The notes beneath the pieces are model-generated. The model saw only the letters and a list, made by a program, of their open reading frames with translations, was not told the DNA's origin and ran no database searches. DNA of 64,000 nucleotides from Osedax fenrisi (taxonomy: Eukaryota; Annelida; Polychaeta; Sabellida; Siboglinidae): the NCBI GenBank assembly GCA_964019155.1, contig OZ025240.1, positions 36,702,473-36,766,472 of the forward strand, in the 5' to 3' direction. A program made the translations under genes and the position numbers. Shown here piece after piece: positions 26,066 to 36,291 of this stretch; the stretch's first letter is position 1, and each line of letters begins with the position of its first letter.

Positions 26066-26657
26066 ATATAATATACAATTATAAAAGTAATAAATTATAA
26101 ATATACTTTAGAGATGTGCTAAATATATTTAGTATATATTGTATACAATATTAATGTACACCTTTATATATATATAAATTACACAATCTGATAATACCTG
26201 ATGCTGAGTAAAAGGAACTCTGGGATTTCTTCCTAACTTTCTTTTCCTAATAGTTTCTTTTTTCTTGTTACCTAAATATAGATATTTACATTAGTTAATT
26301 AACTATTTCTCGGTTATAACAAACATTTCATAAACACAAAACATATATATATATATATATATACTATAGTATACTATAGTATATATTGTACAGGCACTAA
26401 CGGCATAGTTTAGGGGGTTTATATCGGGTACACTGTAGCCAAGAGAATTGCCTTCTCTGTAGCTCTTCTCCCGACATGTTATGTTCCCGGGGGTAACTCG
26501 ACCCCACCTGTCTGACCGTCATGTCCAGGGCGTCTTCCGCGCAGTCGCCTTCTTCCGACGACGACGTCATCATCGCTTCCGGTTTGTCTGTATCCGTCGC
26601 TAGGATCGCCTCGATCGAGAAGTTGAGTCGACATCTCTTGATTTGCGCGTGAGCCAT
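20567..26657 (-). CDS. ANTP-class (NK-like, Msx-related) homeobox gene, four coding exons
   Basis: This is a spliced gene joining 26657-26402, 26271-26198, 22818-22723 and 20950-20567. It totals 810 nt and encodes 269 residues, a presumed sequence-specific nuclear transcription factor. Residues 13-19 read FSIEAIL, an engrailed-homology-1 type Groucho-binding motif. Residues about 73-84 read WLQCTRYKPPKL. The homeodomain spans about residues 99-158, with F8, L16, F20, W48, F49, Q50, N51 and R53 all present, and ends VKIWFQNRRARERRDR. The tail is rich in Ala, Pro, Ser and Thr, including a five-Ala run. Every junction has GT/AG ends and keeps frame (intron phases 1, 0, 0). From memory, RARERRDRE and HYLSS plus an RYKPPKL-type motif resemble Msxlx; a Cdx-like match is limited to the RAxER segment. 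Family name uncertain; gene status well supported. Introns hold a MITE, (TA)n tracts and a CpG-rich island. Confidence 0.88.
21170..21620. promoter_or_regulatory. Intronic CpG-rich island (intron 3), candidate enhancer or internal promoter
   Basis: A 450-bp block of high G/C and CpG lies inside the AT-rich intron 3. It includes ggggcggggcgatgg, gggcgtggcttatataag (a GC/KLF-type box next to a TATA-like tatataag on the plus strand at about 21528-21545), repeated ctcgctagg, and cacgtgactcgcgtgactc. No exon of the homeobox gene is needed here because exons 3 and 4 join in frame. Confidence 0.45.
22133..22182. repeat. (TA)n in intron 3
   Basis: Alternating TA tract at about 22157-22181 preceded by TA-rich text. 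Confidence 0.8.
22723..22818 (-). CDS. Homeobox gene, exon 3 (homeodomain positions 13-44)
   Basis: A 96-nt exon. The acceptor is tatatctcag (AG at 22820-22819) and the donor is gttagc at 22722. The frame reads VHILEEKFRGTHYLSSIDVA and ends LNLTETR, giving L16, F20, Y25 and helix 2. It begins and ends in phase 0, exactly matching the end of exon 2 and the start of exon 4. It is too short to appear as a listed ORF. Position 44 is Arg instead of the more common Gln. Confidence 0.9.
23102..23152. repeat. (TA)n in intron 2
   Basis: Alternating TA tract. Confidence 0.9.
23468..24154. mobile_element. Candidate TA-target MITE (family M3) in intron 2
   Basis: The left end cgggagaatcctaattcgga lies after TA. 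The right end, read on the complement, is gagtagattacccgcattcgg followed by tccctaattcggacc, also next to TA. The core taattcggacc is shared in opposite orientations and an internal accgaattcggata lies at 23693. The layout is like M1, M2 and M4, but the ends are more diverged, so boundaries are approximate. Confidence 0.5.
24451..24516 (+). repeat. 21-bp tandem repeat, three copies
   Basis: aatgttgtattgtatagttat is repeated three times with one substitution, plus a partial fourth. Confidence 0.85.
25049..25100. repeat. (TA)n in intron 2
   Basis: Alternating TA; it explains the Ile/Tyr ORFs here. Confidence 0.9.
25986..26060. repeat. (TA)n in intron 2
   Basis: Long uninterrupted alternating TA tract close to exon 2 (about 140 bp away). 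Confidence 0.92.
26198..26271 (-). CDS. Homeobox gene, exon 2 (basic linker and homeodomain positions 1-12)
   Basis: A 74-nt exon. The acceptor is ctatatttag (AG at 26273-26272) and the donor gtatta starts at 26197. Its first two bases GT complete the codon opened by the last C of exon 1 (CGT, Arg). It then reads NKKKETIRKRKLGRNPRVPF and TQHQ, placing F8 of the homeodomain in PF. It ends in phase 0 to join VHILEEKF of exon 3. It is too short for an ORF list and is AT-rich, but the fit of both phases and the homeodomain spacing supports it strongly. Confidence 0.88.
26272..26401 (-). other. Intron 1 of the homeobox gene (130 bp, phase 1)
   Basis: It begins GTTAGT (26401-26396) and ends TTTAG. 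It contains a short (TA)n tract and tatagtatactatagtata. Reading through it would hit a stop after CTATGCCGT. Confidence 0.8.
26402..26657 (-). CDS. Homeobox gene, exon 1 (eh1 motif and WLQCTRYKPPKL motif)
   Basis: The ATG is at 26657, with an in-frame TAA 24 nt upstream, so this start is favoured. The first residues are MAHAQIKRCRLNFSIEAIL, with an eh1-like motif expected to recruit Groucho/TLE corepressors. An acidic, Ser/Met-rich stretch follows (MMTSSSEEGDCAEDALDM). The exon closes with FSWLQCTRYKPPKLC, a Trp-containing motif ahead of the homeodomain. It ends in phase 1 at a good donor (GTTAGT). The exon sits in CpG-rich DNA. Confidence 0.88.
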
Positions 26658-26890
26658 TGTATGAACCGTTGTTTCTAGTTAAGAGAGGTCGAGATCGGAT
26701 ATCTATTGCCGAGCTAGCCGAAGAGAGATATCGCTTAGAATGCGCTTAGCCTTTAAGGTATACCTCGACCACCGCCGCCGCCCGCTTAGGTGATGAACAC
26801 CTAGCCACGCCCACAATCATCTAGGCGTAGGTGATCGGCCAATCAGAACGCCGCACTGTAAGATATGAGAACGCGCGCAATTAGCATAGG
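26658..26890 (-). promoter_or_regulatory. 5' region and candidate promoter of the homeobox gene
   Basis: This is CpG-rich DNA just upstream of the start codon. It holds ggccaatcag at 26831-26840 (CCAAT on the plus strand, ATTGG on the minus strand), a GC/KLF-type gccacgccc at 26811-26819, a cgccgccgcc run and two aggtgatgaacacct-type E-box half sites. No TATA box is evident at a standard distance, as is usual for CpG-rich promoters. The transcription start is unknown. Confidence 0.55.
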
Positions 26891-27281
26891 GATAACGTAC
26901 ATAGAAATGTATACAATGCTATCGTTAATACGAGTAAACACATTATAATAAATCGTCGCCACATTGTGAATATTGTAATTATTATATGAAGCACTTATTC
27001 GGCTATAACTCTATAGGGCTACATTTATATTATTTATAAATATAAGTACTGTAGTATTTTATACGAATTTATATATGCATGCAACGTAATATATATATAT
27101 ATATATATATATTTACATACGTATTTATGTATTATTTATATAATGATATAAAGTAAATATATTAGTGTATACGACTATTACTATAGTATACGTTTATCAA
27201 GGTGTATAATTAAAATGTGACTATAGTGTTTATAAGCCAATATAATATGCATCGAATAATACAACTATATATAGTATATAT

Positions 27282-27338
<57 letters not shown>

Positions 27339-28149
27339 ATACATATCACAAAATAATACAATTATTACATATATTTTGGTTAGCTATTTTTATATATCTC
27401 TTTCAATATTAGTTAAATTCGTATTTTAATAATCAAATATGTATATAAATATGTATATATCCTTATATATATCACTTTTAATTTAGTTTATTATTTATGA
27501 TATATTGTTAATACATGTTATTTGTTTACATTTAATTTATTATACATTAGGGTTAAATTGAAAAATAATTTATTTTTTATTTTTTATAAATAATGATTTA
27601 TCTGAACATATGTTGTATTGCAATATTATAAATGCATGTGTATATATAACATATATATATATATATATTATATATACTTATTTATATGAAAAATAACAAA
27701 CAAATTATTAAAGGTTCTAGAAAATCGTGTTGTGTACTGGTCCGAAGTATACTTATACTATAGGGTATAACCTGTATAGTATACACTGTATACCCTACTA
27801 TAGTAACACATGACTCACACTCATACGTGCACGTATACTAATAGTATGCCATAAACTACATCTGCATACATAATTGTATATTTAAATATAAGTGGTACCC
27901 ACAAATACAACGTAATACGTATGCTGATTTTGAATAATGTATTGAATAACTGTTCAACAATTGAATGATTTTTAAATGCATTTAAATATAAATATATTCT
28001 ACAATGAGCATTTCGGTCATGCATAGGCCATGGCCGTATGCATGTGTAAAACTGTATACAATATACTAGATGAAAGGAATCCACCAAAATAAAACAATTT
28101 TTGAACATGTTTTTAATATAATTACTTATAATATATAGATTATGAATAC

Positions 28150-28150
<1 letters not shown>
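26891..28150. other. AT-rich flank upstream of the homeobox gene
   Basis: It contains (TA)n at 27089-27112 and 27282-27332, ctatag-rich palindromes at about 27758-27800, and a minus-strand ORF of 95 codons (27821-28108) with no recognisable domain. Nothing coding is supported. Confidence 0.5.
27282..27332. repeat. (TA)n microsatellite
   Basis: Alternating TA, ending in tatgtgtgtatac. Confidence 0.9.

Positions 28151-28198
<48 letters not shown>
28150..28198. repeat. (TA)n microsatellite
   Basis: Alternating TA directly beside the inverted Helitron-like array. Confidence 0.9.
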
Positions 28199-28200
<2 letters not shown>

Positions 28201-28221
28201 TTAGTATATTATACAGCTATA

Positions 28222-29735
28222 GCCGTACACGACCCGGCGTTGCTCGGTTTTGATTATTTTCCTGTTAATTATTTATTAATTATAGATATTCCTGATTATT
28301 CTTTATGTATATAATAAAATAAATGTTATCTGACAAATGTAGAACAATATTTTAATATTTAACAAATTAGTGGAAAAATATTTTTTAAAATACAACAAAT
28401 ATTTCAAATATTTAAAAATATGTCTTAAAAAAATGTCAAAGGCCCAAACCAAACCTAAACCCAAAGCGTACCCGACCCGTTGTTGCTAGGTTTTTGATTA
28501 TTTGCCTATATATTATTAATTATAATTATTCCTGATTATGCATAGCTAATCTTTAATTTATTTTCTAACTAATATTTACCAATTATAACTCTATCCGATG
28601 TAGACACGGCGTTGTTCGTTTTTAAGATTTATTCATAAGATATTTGGTAAAAATACAAAAAATAATTTAAAATATTACAAAATATATTTTTTTAAATTGT
28701 CTAAAAATATTTTTTTAAATATACAAAATATTTCAACATATTAGAAGCCATACCCGACCCGAGTTGCTAGATGTTGATTGTTTGCCTATTTATTTTTTTA
28801 ATTAGAGCTATTCATGATTATGCATAATGTGTATAATGCATAATGTGCATAATTAGCATGCTAAATTATATAATTGCTAAACAATACAACAGTTATATAA
28901 AATATTACAAAATATGTTTTAAAAAAATGTCGAAAACCCAAATCCAAACCCAAACCGTACCCGATCCGACATTTATCTGTTTTTGATTAGTTACCTATTT
29001 ATAATTATTAATTATAGATATTTCTGATTCCACATTTCTAGTATATACAATTAAATAAAGTTTATCTAAATACAAACAAATGTAGAAAAATATTTTTTAA
29101 TATTTAAAAAATTATTGAACAAATATTTCGAAAAGTATATTAAAAAATACACAAAATATTTCAAATATTACAAAATATGTTTAAAACCAAATACCAAACC
29201 GTCCCAACACGGCGTTGCTCGGTTTTTGATTATTTTCCTATCTATCATTTATTAATTATAAGTATTCCTGATTTGGAATTGCTTGCCGTATACGTAAAGC
29301 AGGGTATACCCTACTTTACTCATTGTTTGATAGTTTTCCTATATATTATTTATTAATTATGGCTGTTCATGATTCTGCCTTTCTAGTATATACAATAACA
29401 TACATTTTTGCTAAAATACAAACAAATTTAGACAAATATTTGTTTTTAATATCTTAAAAATGAGTGTAAAATATTTCAAAAATATTTAAAAATGATATTA
29501 AAAAATACAACAAATATTTCAAATATTACAAAATATGTTTTAAAAAAATGTCGAAAACGCAAACCTAAACCCCACCCGGCGTTGCTCGGTTTTTTATTGT
29601 TTGCGTATCTATTATTTATTAATTTGAGATATTCCTGATTCTGCATTGCTAGTATATATATATATATATACAATAAAATAAATTGTAGCTAAAATATAAA
29701 CAAATGTACACAAATATTTATTTTAATATTTAAAA
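28222..29735 (-). mobile_element. Helitron-like repeat array, inverted relative of the 10-14 kb elements
   Basis: The plus strand begins gccgtacacgacccggcgtt, the complement of the 3' end seen at 14140-14162. It then repeats 'gttgctcggtttttgattat ... attaattataactattcctgatt' about six times, with T/A-rich stretches and aaaacccaaacc-type text between. Position 28218-28222 gives CTAT in place of CTAG at the terminus, so the end is slightly decayed. The far boundary is uncertain and merges into TA-rich DNA. Confidence 0.55.
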
Positions 29736-30460
29736 TATTATATATATATGTATACATGTACACATATATTTATATAATAATAATACTATTTTAATTATTA
29801 AAAATGAATTTGTTATAAATAGGATGACTTTCCTAGTCACGATGTTATGTTAAATCACACAATTAACGAATTAATTCATTAACGAAACTCTTGCTAATTA
29901 TTAAATGTTTTCAAATATATTAATTGTAAAGGATTACAAGCTGTACTCATTGTATCGGTTATCTGACGTATCATGATACTATATTATAGTATACATATAG
30001 CGCCTGCAGTTTACCTGACATGTCATATCAGGATACTATAGTGCCTGTCATATCAGGATACTATAGAGCCTGTCATAATAGCATACTATATATAGTGCTA
30101 TAGTACTATAGTGTTCAGGTTATCGGGCTATAGGTATATTATATATATATATATATATACTAGTGCCAATATTAGTGTGAATATTTATTAACGTAATTAC
30201 CGTTTGCAATCGTAACTTGAACAATGTGACATTGTATTGTAATCTTATTATGGAATGCATAGATTACTGTTTAATTGTTCCTAGATACGCATTGTTATTG
30301 ATCAATGAATGCGTAATACAATAACAATATAATCATATTGCTAGTTATCTCATTAGAAACGAAGGTGAAATATAATTATAATTTAATATTGGTTATTACA
30401 TAAATGTATATAATTTAATAATGAACTAAACGAGGTTGTGATATTGATGTAAATCGTAAA

Positions 30461-30495
<35 letters not shown>
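29736..30495. other. AT-rich stretch with a small tandem repeat
   Basis: At about 30020-30090 a unit close to cctgtcatatcaggatacta, followed by tag, occurs about three times. No gene is seen. (TA)n lies at 30138-30160 and 30462-30494. Confidence 0.5.
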
Positions 30496-30498
<3 letters not shown>

Positions 30499-31260
30499 TG
30501 CGATCTCGATACACCGGCAAACGCGTTATACCGTCACATCTCTGAATGACCGATATCTTTCCTATCTCTTCAATGATAATAATTGTCGATGCACCGGCAC
30601 TCGTATACCGACTCCGGCGCCTAATATATAGGAACAAAAGTTGAATTGTAATCGATATACCGGCATATATATACCGGCATATATATACCGGCATATATAT
30701 ATATATATACATATTTCCCAACATTTCTCACTATAGTGATCATATATGATTCATACTTAATTGCGACCTAATTATTTTTATTATATTTAAATGCACTCGA
30801 ATTAAAGTTAAGTGTATACACATGACTCATGATTACTCCTAGTCTAGGAGTCCAATAGGACGTATAAGTGCGTGTGTATTATTATGAAATAAAATTCTAT
30901 TTGGTAATCATTATAATCATGTCTCTCAAACGCAAACGTACACAACTGACAATACATAATAAACTTGATATAATAAAATATTACGAAGAAATTATGCGTT
31001 TAAAGAAACAAGAGATTGCCGATTATTTCAATTTGAAGTGGCAAGTAGAGATTAATCGACGAAAAATTTTGACATCATTAATAATGCTGAGAAATGGAAA
31101 AATAATGAGATTAATACGTGTAGAAAAATAATGAAGATGCAAAAAACACATGTTACTAGACAAAACGTTACTCATCTGGTTTAACCAGTATAGAGAGATG
31201 AATGGAGTCATAACAGATGACATACTAAGATCGAAGGCAAAATAGATTTGCTAGATTTAT
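30496..31260 (+). mobile_element. pogo/Tigger-type transposon remnant
   Basis: A left end starting with CAGT (cagtgcgatctcgatacacc, after TA at 30494-30495) is followed by internal copies of its ataccggca motif at about 30525, 30605 and 30656-30695. A CENP-B-type DNA-binding ORF starts at 30919. This layout is that of pogo/Tigger transposons. The right terminus and DDE catalytic domain were not found, so the element is truncated. Confidence 0.6.
30919..31131 (+). pseudogene. pogo transposase N-terminal (CENP-B-type helix-turn-helix) fragment
   Basis: From the second in-frame Met the frame reads MSLKRKRTQLTIHNKLDIIK and then KKQEIADYFNLKW. This matches the first helix-turn-helix of CENPB_N/pogo transposases (pattern KRKxxxLTxxxKxxIIxxxE ... 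KKxxIAxxF), which binds the terminal repeats of the transposon. After about residue 50 the similarity shifts to another frame, where INRRKNFDIINNAEKWKNN looks like the continuation, so there is a frameshift. The DDE domain is missing. The copy is dead. Confidence 0.75.
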
Positions 31261-31417
31261 TTATTTATTATTTTATATATATATATATAAATATGTATTT
31301 GATATATTCATATATATTACATATTTATATAGTTATAACTATATATTATAGTATTCATATAAAATAAGTATATTGACATTAAATTATATAATGCTATATG
31401 TATATTTATAGATAGTT

Positions 31418-31454
<37 letters not shown>

Positions 31455-31860
31455 TAGTTACAATATTAATAATTGTATACTTCCATATATATATATATAT
31501 ATATATATTACGATATAAGTTCATATTTATCAGTACAAAAATCATACCTCATTATTGATAAGTTAAATATAATACATAGATGAACCATTAAAGGTAAAAA
31601 GGTAATATATCCAAATTTAACTTAATAGCTAACACAAGTTACTTCTAGTACATAGATTACTCATACTCGTGCAATATATTATAGTTATTTATATCCCATC
31701 CTATAGGTATACTGGGTCTAAATGTATCCAGTATACTAGGTTATATAGAGATTTGGGATGAGTAATGATTCATTATAATAATTGTTTTAAATAACAATAG
31801 TAGGATATCGGTCCATTACACTAATAATAACGACTACTACTACAATAGGCTACGTTACAT
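31261..31860. other. AT-rich stretch with an imperfect foldback
   Basis: (TA)n lies at 31420-31451 and 31487-31509. An imperfect inverted repeat covers 31657-31768 (gattactcatactcg...cccatcctataggtatactgg against ccagtatactaggttatata...gggatgagtaatgat). No gene is seen. Confidence 0.5.
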
Positions 31861-32300
31861 TATGTCATTAGGTGTCGCCACTCGACATATCAGGTACCAC
31901 GTGATATAAACTGTGATATTCGACATCGACTAGCGTCGCCTAGCGGGTGACTAGCGCATAGCGAAGCCTCTCGCCATCTCGAGAGAGGAGATGGGGGAGA
32001 CTGCGAATTAGGTAACGAGGTAACGGGTTATTAATGACGCTCGTGGGGAGACTCACTCTTCACTCTTCACTCTTCACTCTTCACGCGCGTTTATACGCAC
32101 ACCTATATGTGCATTACTTAGGATGAATCACGTAGGCGCGCGTGTGTGTGTGTGTGTGTGTGTGTGCATTACTATTAAGACACGATACTCTTCAGCGCGT
32201 AATGAATCGCATGTGTGCGCGCGCGTGCGTATATGTGTATCGTTAAAGTGGCCATTGTTCACCGTGTATATTAAATACGGATACGTAGAGTTGAAGTGTC
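31860..32300. promoter_or_regulatory. CpG-rich island, candidate regulatory DNA
   Basis: CpG-rich block with taccacgtgata, gactagcgtcgcctagcggg and a gagagaggagatgggggaga purine run. A 7-bp repeat (ACTCTTC, 32050-32085) and (TG)n at 32140-32167 lie at its right side. No exon was recognised. Confidence 0.3.
32050..32085 (+). repeat. ACTCTTC 7-bp tandem repeat
   Basis: About four to five copies of actcttc in tandem. Confidence 0.9.
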
Positions 32301-32533
32301 TAATATTGTTAACATTATAATATATTGTTTATAAATAATAGATTTTGTATTTAAAATCTAAAAATGTATTAATTAACAAAAAAGTAATATGATTTTATTT
32401 ATTTTTTTATTTAAAATCTAATAATTTAATAACACCTAACCAATATGGTTTTATAGATGGAAAAATATCAAAATGTCTAAAATTTGGAATAATTAATTGA
32501 ATAATAAATAATGCATCGAAATATATATATATA

Positions 32534-33120
32534 CAGTAAAACCTCTCTATAAGAAACCTCTTTATAAGAAAAACCTCTTTATAAGAAAATTGTTCACACA
32601 TTTGGTTGGAATTCAACCTTTTCCACATTAAAAAACCTCTTTATAAGAACATTTTATAAGAAAAATATAAGAAAAACCTCTTTATAAGAAACTTATTGTA
32701 TACAAAATATAAAAAATAATTGCATATAAATAGAATTATTATATATTGATAACAATTATAGAAATTAATTATTATATAAGATATTTTTTTTCTTACAAAT
32801 ATTTTATATTACATAAATAGCTCGAAATGAATTAAAATTAATTAATAATTGTTATTGTATATCCATACATTTATTAAAATTTATCAAAATTAATTAATAA
32901 ATGTTATTTTTAAATAAATTTCTAAACTATTCTTTTGATTAATACTTTTAAATAAATATAAATAAATATACTATATATATATAACCTATAGGTTATATAA
33001 TGTATTTTCAATTATAAATTAATTCTTAAAATCATTGGAAAAGTAAAAACCTCTTTATAAGAAAACCTCTATATAAGAAAAAAGTACTGAAAAAAAATAG
33101 TTTCTTATAGAGAGGTTTTA

Positions 33121-33123
<3 letters not shown>
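32534..33123. mobile_element. pogo/Tigger-type MITE (family P2)
   Basis: The ends are cagtaaaacctctctataag at 32534 and its near-exact complement cttatagagaggttttactg at 33123. TA flanks both sides (32532-32533, 33124-33125). The string acctctttataagaaa is repeated about seven times, clustered near both ends. CAGT ends and TA duplication place it with pogo/Tigger elements. No transposase remains. Confidence 0.88.

Positions 33124-33124
<1 letters not shown>

Positions 33125-33181
<57 letters not shown>
33125..33181. repeat. (TA)n microsatellite
   Basis: Alternating TA tract starting at the target site of the P2 MITE. Confidence 0.9.
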
Positions 33182-33439
33182 GATTTTCCAAAACATTTGA
33201 TGTTGTTTCGAATAAAAAAAAAACTATTATATATACTAAAATAATATATGTACGACGTACATTGTACGTTTAATAAAATATTAAAATCGTGTAAATCTTC
33301 TTATAGATTATATCTCAAATTAACTGAATAACATTTTATTTCTATCATATATCCATTGTTAAATCTGAACTAATAACATCATTGCTTTTTATATCAAATT
33401 AGATTTTTATTATAATAAAATACTATAATTATATTATAA

Positions 33440-34400
33440 TATAATATATATATATATATAATAATGAAGTTCCAAGAATATTTTCTTCACAAATTAATAT
33501 TGATTTATTTGCAGATGATACTATACTATATTTTTCTAATACATCTTAGAGTGACAGATATATTTGACAAAATAATGTAATCTTATTTTCACAATAGGCA
33601 AATAAATTGAAATTTAATATTTCATTATCAAAATGTTCAATTGTGACTTGAGGGAAGGTTGCATCATCTAAATACTTTATAAATAATATTCAATTAGACA
33701 ACTTTACTTTAAAAAAAATTTTAGAATACTATTTGAGAATAATCTTTTATTTAAACCTTTAAAACCCCTTTCAATAAACATATTGATTATATTTTTAAAA
33801 AAGCTTATTTTTCTTTGAATTTAAATTTTTAGATGCCTTAATTCAAATCCCCTTGAACATTATTAAATGCATATACAATTTATTGCAGACCAATTTTATA
33901 ATATGCATCCATAATTTAGTCACCTTTTTCAAAGGTTAGTAAATTTTTAGTCTCATAGATTAAATTGAAAGTGTTTGCAAAGATTATTTACTATAAGATT
34001 AATTACATGATGCGTATACGTATCCTATAGGATATACAAATTCATCAAATATTAATTATAAATCATATAAAGAGAATTTGGAATATTTTAAATTAGAATC
34101 ACGTGAAATTAAAATACTAAAAATATAGTTAACCACAATTTTTAAATTTACAAATAATTTTACAGATAAATACATCTGATATCCTTAACATTTCGAATAA
34201 TTGTATAACTAAAGGTAATTGTAAAAAATGTAATGTAATACATAATTATGATAATACAATTAAAAATATAATTAATAATAGATCAGTTAAAATATGGAAT
34301 TAAATAATGATATAATAAAATCTATATCTATTTCATCTTTTAAAAATAAAATAAACAAAATTTGTTTTGACAAACAACTTTTTTTTAACAGAAATTTATA
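33440..34400 (+). pseudogene. Decayed LINE reverse transcriptase (FADD motif) and C-terminus
   Basis: Translation pieces in order: VPRIFSSQINIDLFADDTIL (33465-33530) with the catalytic F-A-D-D of non-LTR reverse transcriptases, then ANKLKFNISLSKCSIV (thumb-region pattern WANKxxLxxNxxKC), and near 34280-34390 VKIWN...SFKNKINK, a typical LINE C-terminus. Many stops and frameshifts separate them, and the segment between the usual GVPQG motif and FADD is deleted. It is strongly AT-shifted. Clade not assigned. Confidence 0.65.
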
Positions 34401-34498
34401 ATTTTATATTGATTTATGTCTCATTTTGTATCTTAATTATTGCATTATCTCTTTGGGTTTTTTTAAACAAAATGAGTGTGTGTTGTAGACAATTTGGG

Positions 34499-34545
<47 letters not shown>

Positions 34546-35460
34546 CAAATATATATATTTCAAATATATTCTAATATAAAATTAATAATTCATTATTATT
34601 ACAGATTTTAAAAGTGGTAAATATTACTTTATTTTTATTTGTTCTGTATTATATGTTTGTTCTGTATTATATTTTTGTTTTATATATATTTTGTATATAT
34701 ATATATTTCAAATGTATATATTATTAAAATACAATATTAATAATTTACTATTATTCCAGATTATAGTGATAAGTAGTATATTGTTTGTTTCGTAATATTA
34801 TTGGTTTGATTTATCATTAACATGTTCTGTTTGTGTATAGGTATATTGGTTTATTTTATTTTTAACTTGTTCTGTTTGTATATATATATAAAACATATAT
34901 GTTTCAAATTTATTTTACAATTAAAATATAAAATTAATAATGCACTATATATAATTATAATTACAGATTTTGATAAGTATTAGGTAAGTACCTACATTAT
35001 CTATTTTTTCATTATATTATTGGTTTATTTTTAACATGTTATGTATATAATATATTTAATATTTATCATTTAAATATATAAACTATATAACTAATAATAC
35101 TAATACAGGGTACAAAGATAAGAATAATTTTATAAAGTTAAAGTAAAAATTGAATATTTCGATGCCACTTACAAAATAATATAGTTTATTTCTATTTTCA
35201 ATTATTTCACGTTTATTTTTACTATATAATTTATTTCTATTATCGATTATTTTTCATTTATTTTATTGTATACGTATACAATTAATTAATGTGTACTGTA
35301 TACAGTTATAACTGTAAAACGTTTAATTTCTTTAATTTTTTAATTTTGTATTATTCTTTGTTTATTTCTATAACGTATGTTATCGTTAGCAAATATTTAT
35401 ACTTTATACTTTCGATTATATATTTCGACTATGTATTTGCTTAAATAAATTATAAATTAA
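34401..35460 (+). repeat. Degenerate tandem units downstream of the LINE (3' UTR-like)
   Basis: A unit of roughly 170-190 bp recurs about four times (starting near 34545, 34705, 34905, 35065). It carries tttcaaat..., attaataat, then attacagattttgataagta variants and tttgttctgt. A (TA)n tract lies at 34505-34543. It ends with actttatactttcgattata then tatttgcttaaataaattat, a likely LINE 3' end. The repeated 3' region suggests a tandemly repeated UTR. Confidence 0.5.
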
Positions 35461-35467
35461 ATAATAA

Positions 35468-35475
35468 TACTAAAA

Positions 35476-35560
<85 letters not shown>
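35468..35560 (+). repeat. (AAT)n microsatellite
   Basis: About 28 aat units, interrupted on the right by the P1 MITE. It probably began as the LINE tail. Confidence 0.92.
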
Positions 35561-35561
<1 letters not shown>

Positions 35562-36015
35562 AGTCAACTCCCGATAAGTCGGACTCGCAAGGGACCGGTA
35601 AAAGTGTCCGACTTAGCGATATGTCCGACTTATCCGAGATTCAGAATATCATGCAAATACGACATGAGATGCGCAGCGTGAGTTAAAGGGTTACCGAAAT
35701 GTGGAATTATGCAACAATCAACGACATAAAATATTGTATTTAATAATATTACTTACTAAAATTATAATATTCATTATTTAAAGTAAATATTTCTGACAAT
35801 TTATAAAAAATCCGACTTATCTAGTATAAAATCATAAAAATGACAATAATATGTATCCGACTTATAGAAAAGTCCGACTTATCCAATCTAACTTATCCGA
35901 CTTATCCGATTATTTTAACATGGAACTAGATACAAATCCAACCAAACCAACTAAATGTGTCCGACTTATCGAGAATTCCGACTTATCCGTAGTCCGACTT
36001 ACCGAGAGTTGACTG
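35561..36015 (-). mobile_element. pogo/Tigger-type MITE (family P1), copy 2
   Basis: The ends are cagtcaactcccgataagtc at 35561 and cttaccgagagttgactg at 36015, with TA on each side. The inside is the reverse complement of the element at 7392-7842 with few differences (for example the shared tgcgcagcgtgagttaaagg segment). It inserted into the (AAT)n tract. Confidence 0.9.
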
Positions 36016-36258
36016 TAATAATAATTGTTATAATAATAATTAATATTTCAATCGTTCAATTTAAAATCATAGGGAAACAATAAAGTGGGAAGTATTATTT
36101 TATTTGTGTTTGTTCTGTATACACTAATAATATATTATATTTTGTTATAAATTTATTTTTGTTATAGAAAATTCGGGTTTTTATATTTATATTTTATACT
36201 TTATACTTTCGATTATATTTTCGGCTATGTATTTGCTTAAATAAATTATCAATCAATC

Positions 36259-36291
<33 letters not shown>

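Noticed and set aside
27821..28108. 95-codon minus-strand ORF upstream of the homeobox gene
   Set aside because: AT-rich, no domain, no conserved motif; likely chance.
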